64,000 nt of DNA from Desulfobacca_B sp046538075. GTDB lineage: Bacteria; Desulfobacterota; Desulfobaccia; Desulfobaccales; Desulfobaccaceae. The stretch is taken from the NCBI GenBank assembly GCA_046538075.1, contig JBKHJN010000002.1, positions 51,915 to 115,914 of the forward strand, written 5' to 3'. Both the position numbers and the translations under genes were made by a program. Position 1 is the stretch's first letter. Each line of letters starts with the position of its first letter. Shown in pieces: positions 26,504-34,308 of this stretch. The notes beneath the pieces are model-generated. The model was given only the letters and a program-made list of their open reading frames with translations, was not told the DNA's origin and did not search any database.

Positions 26504-26533
26504 TTTATACCTGATACAATCATAGCCTGTCAA
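26504..26533 (-). promoter_or_regulatory. Predicted sigma70-type promoter of the sat-apr(-qmo) locus
   Basis: Read leftward, TTGACA (26533-26528), 18 bases, then TATAAA (26509-26504). Both boxes are near consensus. It would start transcription near 26497 and leave a leader of about 200 bases before sat. Confidence 0.55.
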
Positions 26534-26735
26534 GAAATTTTTCAGGCTAGGCTTTATTTAAAATAGTTAGAATTGGCAACAATTTTTATCACCCTGCAAC
26601 CCTCGACCGTCCTACCCTGAATACCACAAGGTAATCTGCTTAGTGGGCAATGGTTTGGCAGCCTCCGGGCCCAGCGGCAGGCCGCGATTTGCGAAATTTT
26701 TTCTTAAGTTAAGAATTAAAAGTTTCTAATAGGGC

Positions 26736-26772
26736 TTGACAGTATGTGATCTTATTCGATAAACATGCTGTC
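26736..26772 (+). promoter_or_regulatory. trpB2 promoter overlapped by an inverted repeat
   Basis: TTGACA at 26736-26741 is followed after 16 bases by GATAAA (26758-26763). The arms GACAGTATGT (26738-26747) and ACATGCTGTC (26763-26772) match in 9 of 10 positions as an inverted repeat with a 15-base spacer, so they bracket the promoter. A repressor site is a reasonable inference. Confidence 0.45.
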
Positions 26773-26798
26773 ATATTCTTGAAAAAGGAGAGGCCCTC

Positions 26799-28166
26799 GT
26801 GAAGGATTCTTACAAAATTATTTTGAGTGAGCAGGAACTGCCCCAACAATGGTACAACCTTCAGCCTGATCTGCCCCGCCCTATGCCCCCTTATATTCAT
26901 CCGGTAACCCACAAGCCTCTGGGACCGGAGGACATGGCCCCAATTTTCCCCATGGAGCTGATCAAGCAAGAAGTCAGCCAGGAACGTTTTATTGATATCC
27001 CGGATGAGGTGATGCGCATCTACCGCCTGTGGCGGCCCTCACCTCTGCACCGGGCCCGGCGGCTGGAGGCGGAGCTTAAAACCCCGGCCCGTATTTACTA
27101 TAAAAATGAGTCAGTCAGCCCCCCCGGCAGTCATAAACCCAACACCGCGGTGGCCCAGGCCTATTACAATAAACAGGCCGGCGTCCGCCGTCTGACCACC
27201 GAAACCGGGGCCGGACAGTGGGGCAGTGCGCTGTCCTTTGCTTGTAGTTGTTTTGACCTGGAATGCCGGGTCTACATGGTCAAGGTGAGCTATTTCCAGA
27301 AACCTTATCGCCGCTCGCTGATCCATATCTGGGGCGCCGAGGTTTTCCCCTCGCCAACTGACATGACCGATTCCGGTCGCGCTATCCTGGCCCAAATCCC
27401 CGATTCCCCCGGCAGCCTGGGAATTGCCATCTCGGAGGCGGTGGAAGATGCGGTGCACCATGAGGACACCAAATATTCATTGGGCAGCGTCCTCAATCAC
27501 GTCCTTTTACACCAGACCATCGTCGGCCTGGAAACCGAAAAGCAGCTCGCCCTGGCGGGTGAGAAAAAACCCGATATCCTGGTGGGTTGCGTGGGGGGCG
27601 GCAGCAACTTCGCGGGTTTCTCCTTCCCGTTTGTGCCCCGCAAATTAAAGGGCGAAGATATCCGCATCATTGCCGTGGAACCAACCTCTTGCCCGACCTT
27701 AACCAAAGGGCAATATACCTATGACTTCGGCGACACCGCCGGTCTGACCCCGCTGATTATGATGTACACCCTGGGCCATTCCTTTATACCCCCGGGGATT
27801 CATGCCGGTGGGCTGCGCTACCACGGTGATGCCCCGCTGCTCAGCCTGCTGGTGCATGAAAAGATCATGGAGGCCCGGGCCTATCCGCAGAACCCGGTGT
27901 TTGACTCGGCCATCATCTTTGCCCGCACCGAAGGGATCATCCCGGCTCCGGAAACAGCCCACTGCGTCCATGCCGCCATTGATGAAGCCCTGAAATGCAA
28001 GGCCACGGGCGAGGAAAAATGCATTGTCATTGCCTTCAGCGGCCACGGCCACTTTGATCTGGCGGCCTACGATGCCTATCTGGGCGGCAAGCTGGAAGAT
28101 TATGAATATCCGGATGAGAAGATCCATGAGGCCATTGCCGATATTCCCAAAATAACCCAGGCTTGA
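26799..28166 (+). CDS. trpB: Tryptophan synthase beta chain-like protein (TrpB2 type)
   Basis: A 455-residue PLP enzyme of the TrpB2 group, longer at the N-terminus than classical TrpB1. It would join indole and serine to make tryptophan. The PLP lysine is Lys113 in PPGSHKPNTAVAQA, preceded by RIYYKNESVSP, and the phosphate-binding glycine loop is GCVGGGSNFAG. The extra N-terminal arm includes YIHPVTHKPLGPEDMAPIFP, a TrpB2 hallmark. The start is GTG 26799 after AAGGAG. No trpA is adjacent, which is usual for trpB2; these enzymes often act as indole-salvage synthases. A strong hairpin follows the stop. Confidence 0.93.
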   Translation: MKDSYKIILSEQELPQQWYNLQPDLPRPMPPYIHPVTHKPLGPEDMAPIFPMELIKQEVSQERFIDIPDEVMRIYRLWRPSPLHRARRLEAELKTPARIYYKNESVSPPGSHKPNTAVAQAYYNKQAGVRRLTTETGAGQWGSALSFACSCFDLECRVYMVKVSYFQKPYRRSLIHIWGAEVFPSPTDMTDSGRAILAQIPDSPGSLGIAISEAVEDAVHHEDTKYSLGSVLNHVLLHQTIVGLETEKQLALAGEKKPDILVGCVGGGSNFAGFSFPFVPRKLKGEDIRIIAVEPTSCPTLTKGQYTYDFGDTAGLTPLIMMYTLGHSFIPPGIHAGGLRYHGDAPLLSLLVHEKIMEARAYPQNPVFDSAIIFARTEGIIPAPETAHCVHAAIDEALKCKATGEEKCIVIAFSGHGHFDLAAYDAYLGGKLEDYEYPDEKIHEAIADIPKITQA

Positions 28167-28172
28167 TACTAG

Positions 28173-28198
28173 GGCGGGCCGCAAGCGAGCGGCCCGCC
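28173..28198 (+). terminator. Hairpin terminator after trpB2
   Basis: GGCGGGCCGC (28173-28182) and GCGGCCCGCC (28189-28198) form a 10-base-pair GC-rich stem with a 6-base loop seven bases after the stop. The downstream TGAATTTA is only weakly T-rich. Confidence 0.6.
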
Positions 28199-28235
28199 TG
28201 AATTTAGGTTGATGCTCAAAAATGCGGAGGAGTCT

Positions 28236-28820
28236 ATGCGCCGAAAGATTTTGGTAAACCTGATCGCCGTAATTCTCAGTCTGGGGCTGATCTCTTCTGG
28301 GGCACAGGCCGCCCCCCAGGCGGTGATGGTAATTGCCCCCGAAAATTTTCAAGATCAGGAGCTGTTGGTGACTAAACAGGTCTTGGAGCAAGGCGGCGTC
28401 AAGGTAGCGGTAGCCTCCACCGCCCAGGCGGAATGCCGCGGCATGCAGGGCGCCAGGATTAAGCCCGACCTGCGGTTAAAAGAGATTAAGGCAGCAGACT
28501 TCGACGCCCTGATCTTCGTGGGGGGCAGCGGCGCCTCAGTTTATTTCGACGATCCCGCGGCTCTGGCCCTGGCCCGCCAAGCCGCAACCCAGGGCAAGGT
28601 AGTGGCCGCAATCTGCATTGCTCCGGTTACCCTGGCCCGGGCCGGACTGCTGAAGGACAAAAAGGCCACCGTTTATCCCAGTGGCCAAACCGACCTGGAG
28701 AAAGCCGGGGCCACCTATACTGGTACTCCGGTCACAGTGGACGGCAAATTGATCACCGCCTCCGGTCCGCCAGCGGCCGAGGCCTTTGGTCAGGCCATCT
28801 TGAAGCAGCTTCAGAAATAA
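28236..28820 (+). CDS. Secreted DJ-1/PfpI-family protein
   Basis: A 194-residue DJ-1/PfpI domain protein with an N-terminal signal peptide (MRRKILVNLIAVILSLGL, probable cleavage after AQA near residue 25). Start chosen at ATG 28236 because it follows GGAGGAG; an ATG nine codons earlier lacks a site. The nucleophile-elbow cysteine is Cys127 in VAAICIAPVTLA and the upstream acidic partner is probably Glu36 or Glu42 in APENFQDQEL. Family members act as glyoxalases/deglycases, chaperones or amidases, usually in the cytosol; the export signal is unusual. It is a single gene between two hairpins. Confidence 0.85.
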   Translation: MRRKILVNLIAVILSLGLISSGAQAAPQAVMVIAPENFQDQELLVTKQVLEQGGVKVAVASTAQAECRGMQGARIKPDLRLKEIKAADFDALIFVGGSGASVYFDDPAALALARQAATQGKVVAAICIAPVTLARAGLLKDKKATVYPSGQTDLEKAGATYTGTPVTVDGKLITASGPPAAEAFGQAILKQLQK

Positions 28821-28823
28821 AAG

Positions 28824-28845
28824 CTCGGGTGTCCGGGCACCCGAG
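28824..28845 (+). terminator. Hairpin after the DJ-1 gene
   Basis: CTCGGGTG (28824-28831) pairs with CACCCGAG (28838-28845) around a 6-base loop, four bases after the stop. Read leftward the hairpin is followed by CTTTTATT, so it may also stop transcripts of the VOC remnant. Confidence 0.45.
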
Positions 28846-28893
28846 GCTCATTAGCAGGCTGTTTGAATTCATTTTTAGGTGATGTCCTAAAAT

Positions 28894-29193
28894 TTACCTT
28901 TGCCAGCCGGCCGGCGGTTCCACAAAGCGGAAAAAATTGCCGTCCGCATCGGTTAGCATGATCCTTATTACCGGAAGGCAGCCGGAAAGCCCGGAGAGTT
29001 ATTTCCAGGCCTTGGTCATAGATGACCGGCACATCGGTTTCCAGCAGTTCCGCGTTTACCTGGGTTACCTCGCCAATTTTTTCCCTGCCAAGACCAGAGA
29101 AAAAGTCTTATCGGAAACTTCATAATTCACGTTTTCGGCGCTTAGCACCTCTGAAACGGCCTTGAGTAGATCATTGGGGACATAAAGCTCCAT
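28894..29193 (-). pseudogene. VOC (glyoxalase-like) protein broken by two single-base indels
   Basis: A 300-base region starts at ATG 29193 after AGGAGG and reads MELYVPNDLLKAVSEVLSAE up to a run of six As near 29077, where the frame runs into a stop. Adding one base restores IGEVTQVNAELLETDVPV and GLEITLRAFRLPSGN in the next frame; removing one base near 28950 returns to the first frame for IMLTDADGNFFRFVEPPAGW and a stop at 28894. The C-terminal part is typical of VOC-fold proteins. The two shifts cancel, so the total length is still 100 codons. This is either a recent pseudogene or a pair of sequencing errors. Confidence 0.7.
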
Positions 29194-29523
29194 TTGCTCC
29201 TCCTGCATTGGATTAAACTCGGTTTTCGTGGTGTATCGATATTAAGTTTCGCTTAAAAAGCAATAAGTAAACACCTTGAATCGGAATGTCAATTAAAGCA
29301 AGCCCATTAATTTTAACGAAATATTTATGATCTAAAACAGCTCCCCTGGCTAAAGGCTGGTTTGATGCTTACAATAAAATTGATGCTATAAATGTTGGCT
29401 AAAGCTAAGATGGGGCTCAGGGGCTTATTGGCAATTAAGGTTGCATAGCAGCAGTAGATCTGGCAAATTTATTAAATAATTAACCGCAATCTAACCAGCG
29501 TACCCGGATCGAGGCTTCTATTC
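29194..29523. other. AT-rich intergenic stretch before the archease gene
   Basis: About 330 bases with no open frame or RNA gene I can support. Short AT-rich tracts could hold promoters for the archease gene to the right and the VOC remnant to the left, but no pair of boxes with good spacing stands out. Confidence 0.4.
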
Positions 29524-29973
29524 ATGGTGCAGGAATCCAACTCTTCCAAAAAATCCCAATCCGGTTACCGCCTGTTATCCCACACTGCGGATCTTGGTCT
29601 CCGGCTCTATGGAGACACCCTGGCCGACCTTTTTGCCAACGCCGCCCGGGGCCTGTATGGGGTCATGACTGATCGCCGGGGGATAAGACCATTAATCAGG
29701 CAGGAAGTAGAGGTAGAAGCCGCGGATTCCGGGGCCTTGCTGGTGGAGTGGCTCAATCAACTGTTGTATCTTTTTGAAACGACCGGTTTTTTAGGACGAG
29801 AAATAGAAATTAAGGAGGTCACTGCCAATCGACTCCGGGCCTCGCTAAAAGGGGAGCCGTTAGACCTGGAACGCCATCGACTAAATACCGGCATTAAGGC
29901 AGCTACCTATCATAACCTGGAGATCAAGGAGACTGCCGGAGGTTGGCAAGCTACAATAATTCTTGATATTTAG
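29524..29973 (+). CDS. Archease (RtcB ligase activator)
   Basis: A 149-residue archease. Archease speeds the guanylylation and turnover of the RNA ligase RtcB, which is encoded next. Family marks are YRLLSHTADLGLRLYG near the N-terminus with the conserved metal-binding HTAD, LLVEWLNQLLYLFET in the middle, and the C-terminal GIKAATYHNLEI ending in TIILDI. All conserved acidic and histidine positions expected for Ca/Mg binding appear present. The gene is 23 bases upstream of rtcB. The start ATG 29524 has only a weak GAGG site. Confidence 0.92.
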   Translation: MVQESNSSKKSQSGYRLLSHTADLGLRLYGDTLADLFANAARGLYGVMTDRRGIRPLIRQEVEVEAADSGALLVEWLNQLLYLFETTGFLGREIEIKEVTANRLRASLKGEPLDLERHRLNTGIKAATYHNLEIKETAGGWQATIILDI

Positions 29974-29996
29974 GGCAGCTAAGAGTTTGATAAACC

Positions 29997-31454
29997 ATGG
30001 TATCCAAACCGACTGAACTTAAGATCCGCCAGATTGATGAATATCGCTGGGAACTACCTCAAACCGGCAAGATGCGGACCCGGGGACTGATTTACGCCTC
30101 CCGGGAGATGTTGCCGGATATTCACTCCGATCAGAGCATCCAACAGGTGGCCAATGTCGCCACCTTGCCCGGCATCGAGGGGGCCTCGATGGCGATGCCG
30201 GATATCCATTGGGGCTACGGTTTCCCTATCGGCGGGGTGGCGGCCTTCAATATGACCGAGGGCATAATCTCGCCAGGGGGGGTGGGCTATGATATCAATT
30301 GCGGCGTCCGGCTGTTGCGCACCAGGCTGGAGCGCCAAGAGGTCGAACCCATCCTGGAAGACCTGGTTAACACCCTGTTCCGCAATATTCCCTCTGGCTT
30401 GGGCTCCCGGCGCAAGGATTTAAAACTCACTATCCCCACCCTGCGGCAAGTGTTACGCCTGGGGGCGGCCTGGGCGGTTAAGAACGGCTTTGGCACCGCT
30501 GATGACCTATCACACATTGAAGCCGGGGGGCAGATTCCAGGGGCTGATGCCGACCTGGTCTCGGACAAGGCCTTGGAGCGGGGACGCGACCAGTTGGGCA
30601 CCCTGGGCTCTGGCAACCACTTTGTCGAAGTCGGCTATGTGGAGGAAATCTTTGATGAGTCCATAGCTCGGGCCTTCGGTCTATTTCCGCAGCAGGTTAC
30701 CGTAATCATCCATACCGGATCCCGCGGCCTGGGGCATCAGGTCTGCGATGATTATATTAAAATTATGATGAAGGCTGCGGCTAAATACAATATTGAATTG
30801 CCGGATCGACAGCTCTGTTGTGCGCCCATTAATTCGCCGGAGGGGGAGCAATACCTGGCAGCTATGGCCGCGGCGGCCAACTTTGGCTTTGCCAACCGGC
30901 AATTGATCACCCACTGGGTGCGGGAATCCTTTGAACAAGTGTGTCAGGCCGGGCCCCGGGCCTTGGGTCTGGAACTGGTCTACGGCGTTGCCCACAACAT
31001 GGCCAAGATCGAAACCCACACAATTAATCAGGTGACCAAAAAAGTCTGCGTGCACCGCAAAGGGGCTACCCGGGCTTTCCCGCCCCACCACCCGGAAGTC
31101 CCCGAGGCCTACCGGGAGGTGGGTCAGCCGGTACTCATTCCTGGCGACATGGGCCGCTATTCTTATGTCCTGGTAGGAACCCCCCAAGCCATGGAGGAAA
31201 CCTTTGGCAGTACTTGCCATGGCGCCGGCCGCCTCCTGAGCCGCCATCAGGCCATTAAGGCTGCCAAAGGCCGGTCTATTGCTCAAGAGTTGGCCACCAA
31301 AGGGATCATTGTGCGCAGTGCCAGCAAAGGAACGATGGCCGAAGAAATTCCTGAAGCTTATAAGGATGTGAATAATGTGGTGCAGGTGGTGGAGGGCGCG
31401 GGTATCAGCCATAAGGTGGCCAAATTGCACCCCTTGGGAGTAGTCAAAGGCTAG
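29997..31454 (+). CDS. rtcB: RNA-splicing ligase RtcB
   Basis: RtcB joins RNA 2',3'-cyclic phosphate (or 3'-phosphate) ends to 5'-OH ends using GTP and manganese. The 485-residue protein has the metal-binding GYDINCGVRLLRT with Cys102, GSGNHFVEV, HTGSRGLGHQV, the later GVAHNMAKIE, and HRKGATRAFPP, GDMGRYSYVLVG and STCHGAGRLLSR with the nucleophile His408 that accepts GMP. All key residues are intact. It forms a two-gene unit with archease. No rtcA or RtcR regulator is nearby, so control differs from the enterobacterial rtc operon. Likely role is tRNA or stress-damaged RNA repair. Confidence 0.96.
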   Translation: MVSKPTELKIRQIDEYRWELPQTGKMRTRGLIYASREMLPDIHSDQSIQQVANVATLPGIEGASMAMPDIHWGYGFPIGGVAAFNMTEGIISPGGVGYDINCGVRLLRTRLERQEVEPILEDLVNTLFRNIPSGLGSRRKDLKLTIPTLRQVLRLGAAWAVKNGFGTADDLSHIEAGGQIPGADADLVSDKALERGRDQLGTLGSGNHFVEVGYVEEIFDESIARAFGLFPQQVTVIIHTGSRGLGHQVCDDYIKIMMKAAAKYNIELPDRQLCCAPINSPEGEQYLAAMAAAANFGFANRQLITHWVRESFEQVCQAGPRALGLELVYGVAHNMAKIETHTINQVTKKVCVHRKGATRAFPPHHPEVPEAYREVGQPVLIPGDMGRYSYVLVGTPQAMEETFGSTCHGAGRLLSRHQAIKAAKGRSIAQELATKGIIVRSASKGTMAEEIPEAYKDVNNVVQVVEGAGISHKVAKLHPLGVVKG

Positions 31455-31474
31455 TAAATTTTAATGTTTTTCCC

Positions 31475-31502
31475 TTGACAATTCTATTAATTCCAGTTTA
31501 AT
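31475..31502 (+). promoter_or_regulatory. Predicted sigma70-type promoter of the ffh operon
   Basis: TTGACA at 31475-31480, 16-base spacer, TTTAAT at 31497-31502. It lies 20 bases after the rtcB stop and about 30 bases before the ffh start and is one of the better consensus matches in the window. Confidence 0.6.
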
Positions 31503-31533
31503 TTAATAGATTAATTTTTTGTTGGCAGGCCTG

Positions 31534-32871
31534 ATGTTTGATCGATTATCCGACAAGCTATCTCAAGTTTTCAAGCAGCTGAAGGGGCACGGCAAGCTCA
31601 CCGAAGTCAATGTTTACGCTGCCTTGCGCGAAGTCCGGTTGGCCCTGTTAGAAGCCGACGTCAATTATAAGGTGGCCAAGGCATTTATTGAGCGGGTGCG
31701 GGAACGGGCCCTGGGTCAGGAAGTCATGGCTTCTTTAACCCCCGGGCAGCAGATGGTCAAGATTGTCCATGAGGAGCTGATCGAGCTGTTAGGGGGCGAG
31801 GCGCCGCGGTTGGATTTAAGCGGCAAGCCCCCGGTCGCCCTGATGCTGGTCGGCCTCCAGGGTTCCGGTAAGACCACCACGGCTGCCAAGCTGGCTCTAA
31901 AATTAAAAAAACAGGGCCGGCAACCGTTTTTGGTCCCGGCGGATATTTATCGACCGGCGGCCATTGACCAGCTCCAGAAGCTGGGGACCGAAATCGGGGT
32001 TGAAACTTATCAACTGCAGCCCGGTCAGAACCCGGTGGAGATCGCCGATAGCGCCATGGAACAGGCCTATACCCAGGGTTATGATACCGTGTTGCTGGAT
32101 ACCGCCGGCCGCCTCCATATTGATGCGGCGCTCATGGCCGAGCTTAAGGCCATTAAAGATCAGGTTGATCCCCAAGAGATTTTGCTGGTAGCTGATGCCA
32201 TGACCGGCCAGGATGCGGTTCAGGTGGGCCAAAAATTTCACGAGCTTTTGAATCTCAGCGGGGTCATCCTGACCAAGATCGAAGGGGATGCGCGGGGCGG
32301 AGCGGCCCTGTCCATGCGGGCGGTGATCGACCGGCCCATCAAGTTTCTGGGGATCGGGGAAAAACTTGACGCCCTGGAGGTCTTTCATCCTGATCGCCTG
32401 GCCTCCCGGATTTTGGGCATGGGCGATGTCCTGACCCTGATCGAGAAGGCCCAGGAAGCCTTTGATAGCGAACAGGCCCAGGAACTGGAGCGCAAGCTCC
32501 GCAAAGAAAGTTTTACTTTAGAGGATTTTCGGGACCAGCTGAAACAGGTCCGCAAAATGGGCAGCCTGGAACAGTTGATGAACATGATCCCCGGCCTCAA
32601 CCGGATGAAAGGCCTCAAAGGCATGCAGCCGGATGAACAGGAATTGGTCAGGATTGAGGCTATCATCAATTCCATGACTCCCAAAGAGCGGGCCCAACAT
32701 CAGATCATTGATGGCAGTCGGCGGCGCCGCATTGCTCAAGGGAGCGGCACCACGGTCCAGGAGGTCAACCGCCTGCTGAAGAATTTTGCCATGACCCAAA
32801 AAATGATGAAAAAAATGGTGCAGGCCGGAAAGAAGGGCGGCAAACCCAGGGGTATGCCCTTCGGCTTTTAA
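31534..32871 (+). CDS. ffh: Signal recognition particle protein Ffh
   Basis: Ffh binds signal sequences and 4.5S RNA and delivers ribosomes to FtsY at the inner membrane. Start ATG 31534 (MFDRLSDKLSQVFKQL) is preferred over TTG 31519. The 445-residue protein has an N domain, a G domain with the P-loop GLQGSGKTTTAAKLA, DTAGRL, TKIEGDARGG, and a methionine-rich M domain with the RNA-binding GSGTTVQEVNRLLKNF and FAMTQKMMKKM. Full length and complete. It leads the rightward run of ribosome-maturation genes. Confidence 0.97.
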   Translation: MFDRLSDKLSQVFKQLKGHGKLTEVNVYAALREVRLALLEADVNYKVAKAFIERVRERALGQEVMASLTPGQQMVKIVHEELIELLGGEAPRLDLSGKPPVALMLVGLQGSGKTTTAAKLALKLKKQGRQPFLVPADIYRPAAIDQLQKLGTEIGVETYQLQPGQNPVEIADSAMEQAYTQGYDTVLLDTAGRLHIDAALMAELKAIKDQVDPQEILLVADAMTGQDAVQVGQKFHELLNLSGVILTKIEGDARGGAALSMRAVIDRPIKFLGIGEKLDALEVFHPDRLASRILGMGDVLTLIEKAQEAFDSEQAQELERKLRKESFTLEDFRDQLKQVRKMGSLEQLMNMIPGLNRMKGLKGMQPDEQELVRIEAIINSMTPKERAQHQIIDGSRRRRIAQGSGTTVQEVNRLLKNFAMTQKMMKKMVQAGKKGGKPRGMPFGF

Positions 32872-33080
32872 ATTACATTTCAATTTTCGCTAAAAAAACT
32901 TAGGGCATGGAGAAGGCTGTGGTTATGGTTGAAAAACCAGAGCCGGGGCGGAAGGCGTTAGGTTAATGCCCAGCCTTCCTTGATTTAAGCCTGAAACCAT
33001 AGAGATCACATGCTTTTTTCTTGGCAACAATACCTGGCACCTAAAATGGAAAACTCAAAGATAGGGAGAAGATATAGTCG

Positions 33081-33350
33081 ATGGCTTTAAAAATCCGTCT
33101 CGCCCGCCATGGGGCTAAAAAACGACCTTTTTACCGGATCGTCGTGGCCAATAATGAGGCGCCACGGGATGGCCGGTTTATTGAGATCATTGGCACCTAC
33201 GACCCCAATCAAGAACCAGCCCGGGTCACCGTCAAGCCTGAACCATTGGCCCAGTGGCTGGAGCGCGGCGCCCGGCCCACCAAGACAGTGGCCAGCCTGC
33301 TGAAGAAATATGGTCTGGCCCCGGTTGCGGCTTCGGGACCACATACTTAA
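33081..33350 (+). CDS. rpsP: 30S ribosomal protein S16
   Basis: An 89-residue S16 protein beginning MALKIRLARHGAKKRPFYRI and containing FIEIIGTYDPNQEP and the conserved WLERGARPTKTVASLL. S16 helps assemble the 30S body. The start follows GGGAGAAG by nine bases. It is separated from ffh by 209 bases that contain a self-complementary segment, possibly a structured leader, and from khpA by 204 bases. Position between ffh and rimM/trmD matches many Proteobacteria. Confidence 0.97.
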   Translation: MALKIRLARHGAKKRPFYRIVVANNEAPRDGRFIEIIGTYDPNQEPARVTVKPEPLAQWLERGARPTKTVASLLKKYGLAPVAASGPHT

Positions 33351-33554
33351 CTTTAAAGGAGGAAAGCTTTGCAGACCCCGGGAAGGATTTTTACATTAAT
33401 CCTGGGATTAACAGAGACTTAAGTCTTAGGTGAGCATGATCAGTGTGGCAGCAATCGTCCATCCGGTGCTCCAGGAGGGGCTAGTGGCACTGAAGCCACG
33501 GCCAACCCAGGCAAGCCCGTTTCCCAATGTTATCCGCTAACGGAGGTCCGTAAG

Positions 33555-33785
33555 ATGAAAGAGTTGATCAGATACATCGCCCAGTCGCTAGTGGATCATC
33601 CCGAGCAGGTGGAAGTTACTGAAATCGAAGGAGAGCAGACCTCGGTGATCGAGCTCAAAGTGGCCAAGGAAGATTTGGGGAAAGTCATTGGCAAACAGGG
33701 ACGGACGGCGCGGGCCATGCGCACCATTCTGAGTGCCGCCTCTACCAAAATCCGTAAACGGGCGGTCTTGGAAATCATCGAATAA
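33555..33785 (+). CDS. khpA: KH-domain RNA-binding protein (KhpA)
   Basis: A 76-residue single type-II KH domain protein: MKELIRYIAQSLVDHPEQVE then VIGKQGRTARAMRTIL, in which IGKQGR is the GxxG nucleic-acid-binding loop. KhpA-type proteins bind many RNAs and often work with KhpB/Jag; their gene usually lies between rpsP and rimM as here. The start follows GGAGGT. It ends five bases before rimM, so the two are co-translated. Confidence 0.95.
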   Translation: MKELIRYIAQSLVDHPEQVEVTEIEGEQTSVIELKVAKEDLGKVIGKQGRTARAMRTILSAASTKIRKRAVLEIIE

Positions 33786-33789
33786 TACC

Positions 33790-34308
33790 ATGCCAGCTGT
33801 GCCGCCCAGAATTTTCCTGGGGCGTGTAATTGGTGCCCATGGTATCAGAGGCGAACTCAAAGTACGGGCCGAGACGGATAGAGCCGAAACCTTTTTACAG
33901 ATCGGGGAACTAAAGATCGACGGCCGCCTCTACCAGGTTACCGACGCCCGGCCGCATAAGCAGCACCTGCTCCTCAGTCTGGCCGGAGTCAGCACCCGGA
34001 ATCAGGCCGAAGCCCTGATCGGCTGCGAACTTTGGGGTAGAGCCGAGCTTTTCCCCCCCTTAGCCGAGGACGAATATTACTGGAATGAGATTCTGGGATT
34101 GGACGTTTACCGGACTGATACCGGGGTTTGGATAGGCCGGGTGACGGAAATTATCCCGACCGCCGCGCATGATATTTATGTGGTTCGGCAGGGCGACCGG
34201 GAATATCTTATTCCCGCCGTAGAAGAGGTGATCCAGGAAATTTCCCTGGAACAGGGCTGGATAAAAATCGACCCGAATATCGGGGTGCTGGAGACGCGTG
34301 CAGTTTGA
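33790..34308 (+). CDS. rimM: Ribosome maturation factor RimM
   Basis: A 172-residue protein that binds S19 and helps fold the 30S head. Start chosen at ATG 33790 (MPAVPPRIFLGRVIGAHGIR), five bases after khpA; a longer frame lies within khpA. The N-terminal RimM barrel contains GRVIGAHGIRGELKVRA and the C-terminal PRC-barrel contains EDEYYWNEILGLDVY and GDREYLIPAVEEVI. It overlaps trmD by 11 bases, a common arrangement that couples ribosome assembly and tRNA methylation. Confidence 0.94.
   Translation: MPAVPPRIFLGRVIGAHGIRGELKVRAETDRAETFLQIGELKIDGRLYQVTDARPHKQHLLLSLAGVSTRNQAEALIGCELWGRAELFPPLAEDEYYWNEILGLDVYRTDTGVWIGRVTEIIPTAAHDIYVVRQGDREYLIPAVEEVIQEISLEQGWIKIDPNIGVLETRAV

Larger units (their letters stand above)
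26300..26798. other. Divergent control region between sat and trpB2
   Basis: A 499-base AT-rich region with no supported gene. It carries the sat promoter with a leader of about 200 bases on the left-going strand and the trpB2 promoter with an overlapping inverted repeat on the right-going strand. A TTCACAA near 26325 resembles half of a Rex site but is not a proper palindrome. Confidence 0.5.

Noticed and set aside
30681..31430. 249-codon leftward ORF opposite rtcB
   Set aside because: Antisense shadow of rtcB with no ribosome site or family features.
32907..32966. 19-codon ORF before rpsP
   Set aside because: No ribosome site and it overlaps the predicted hairpin arms; better explained as leader sequence.
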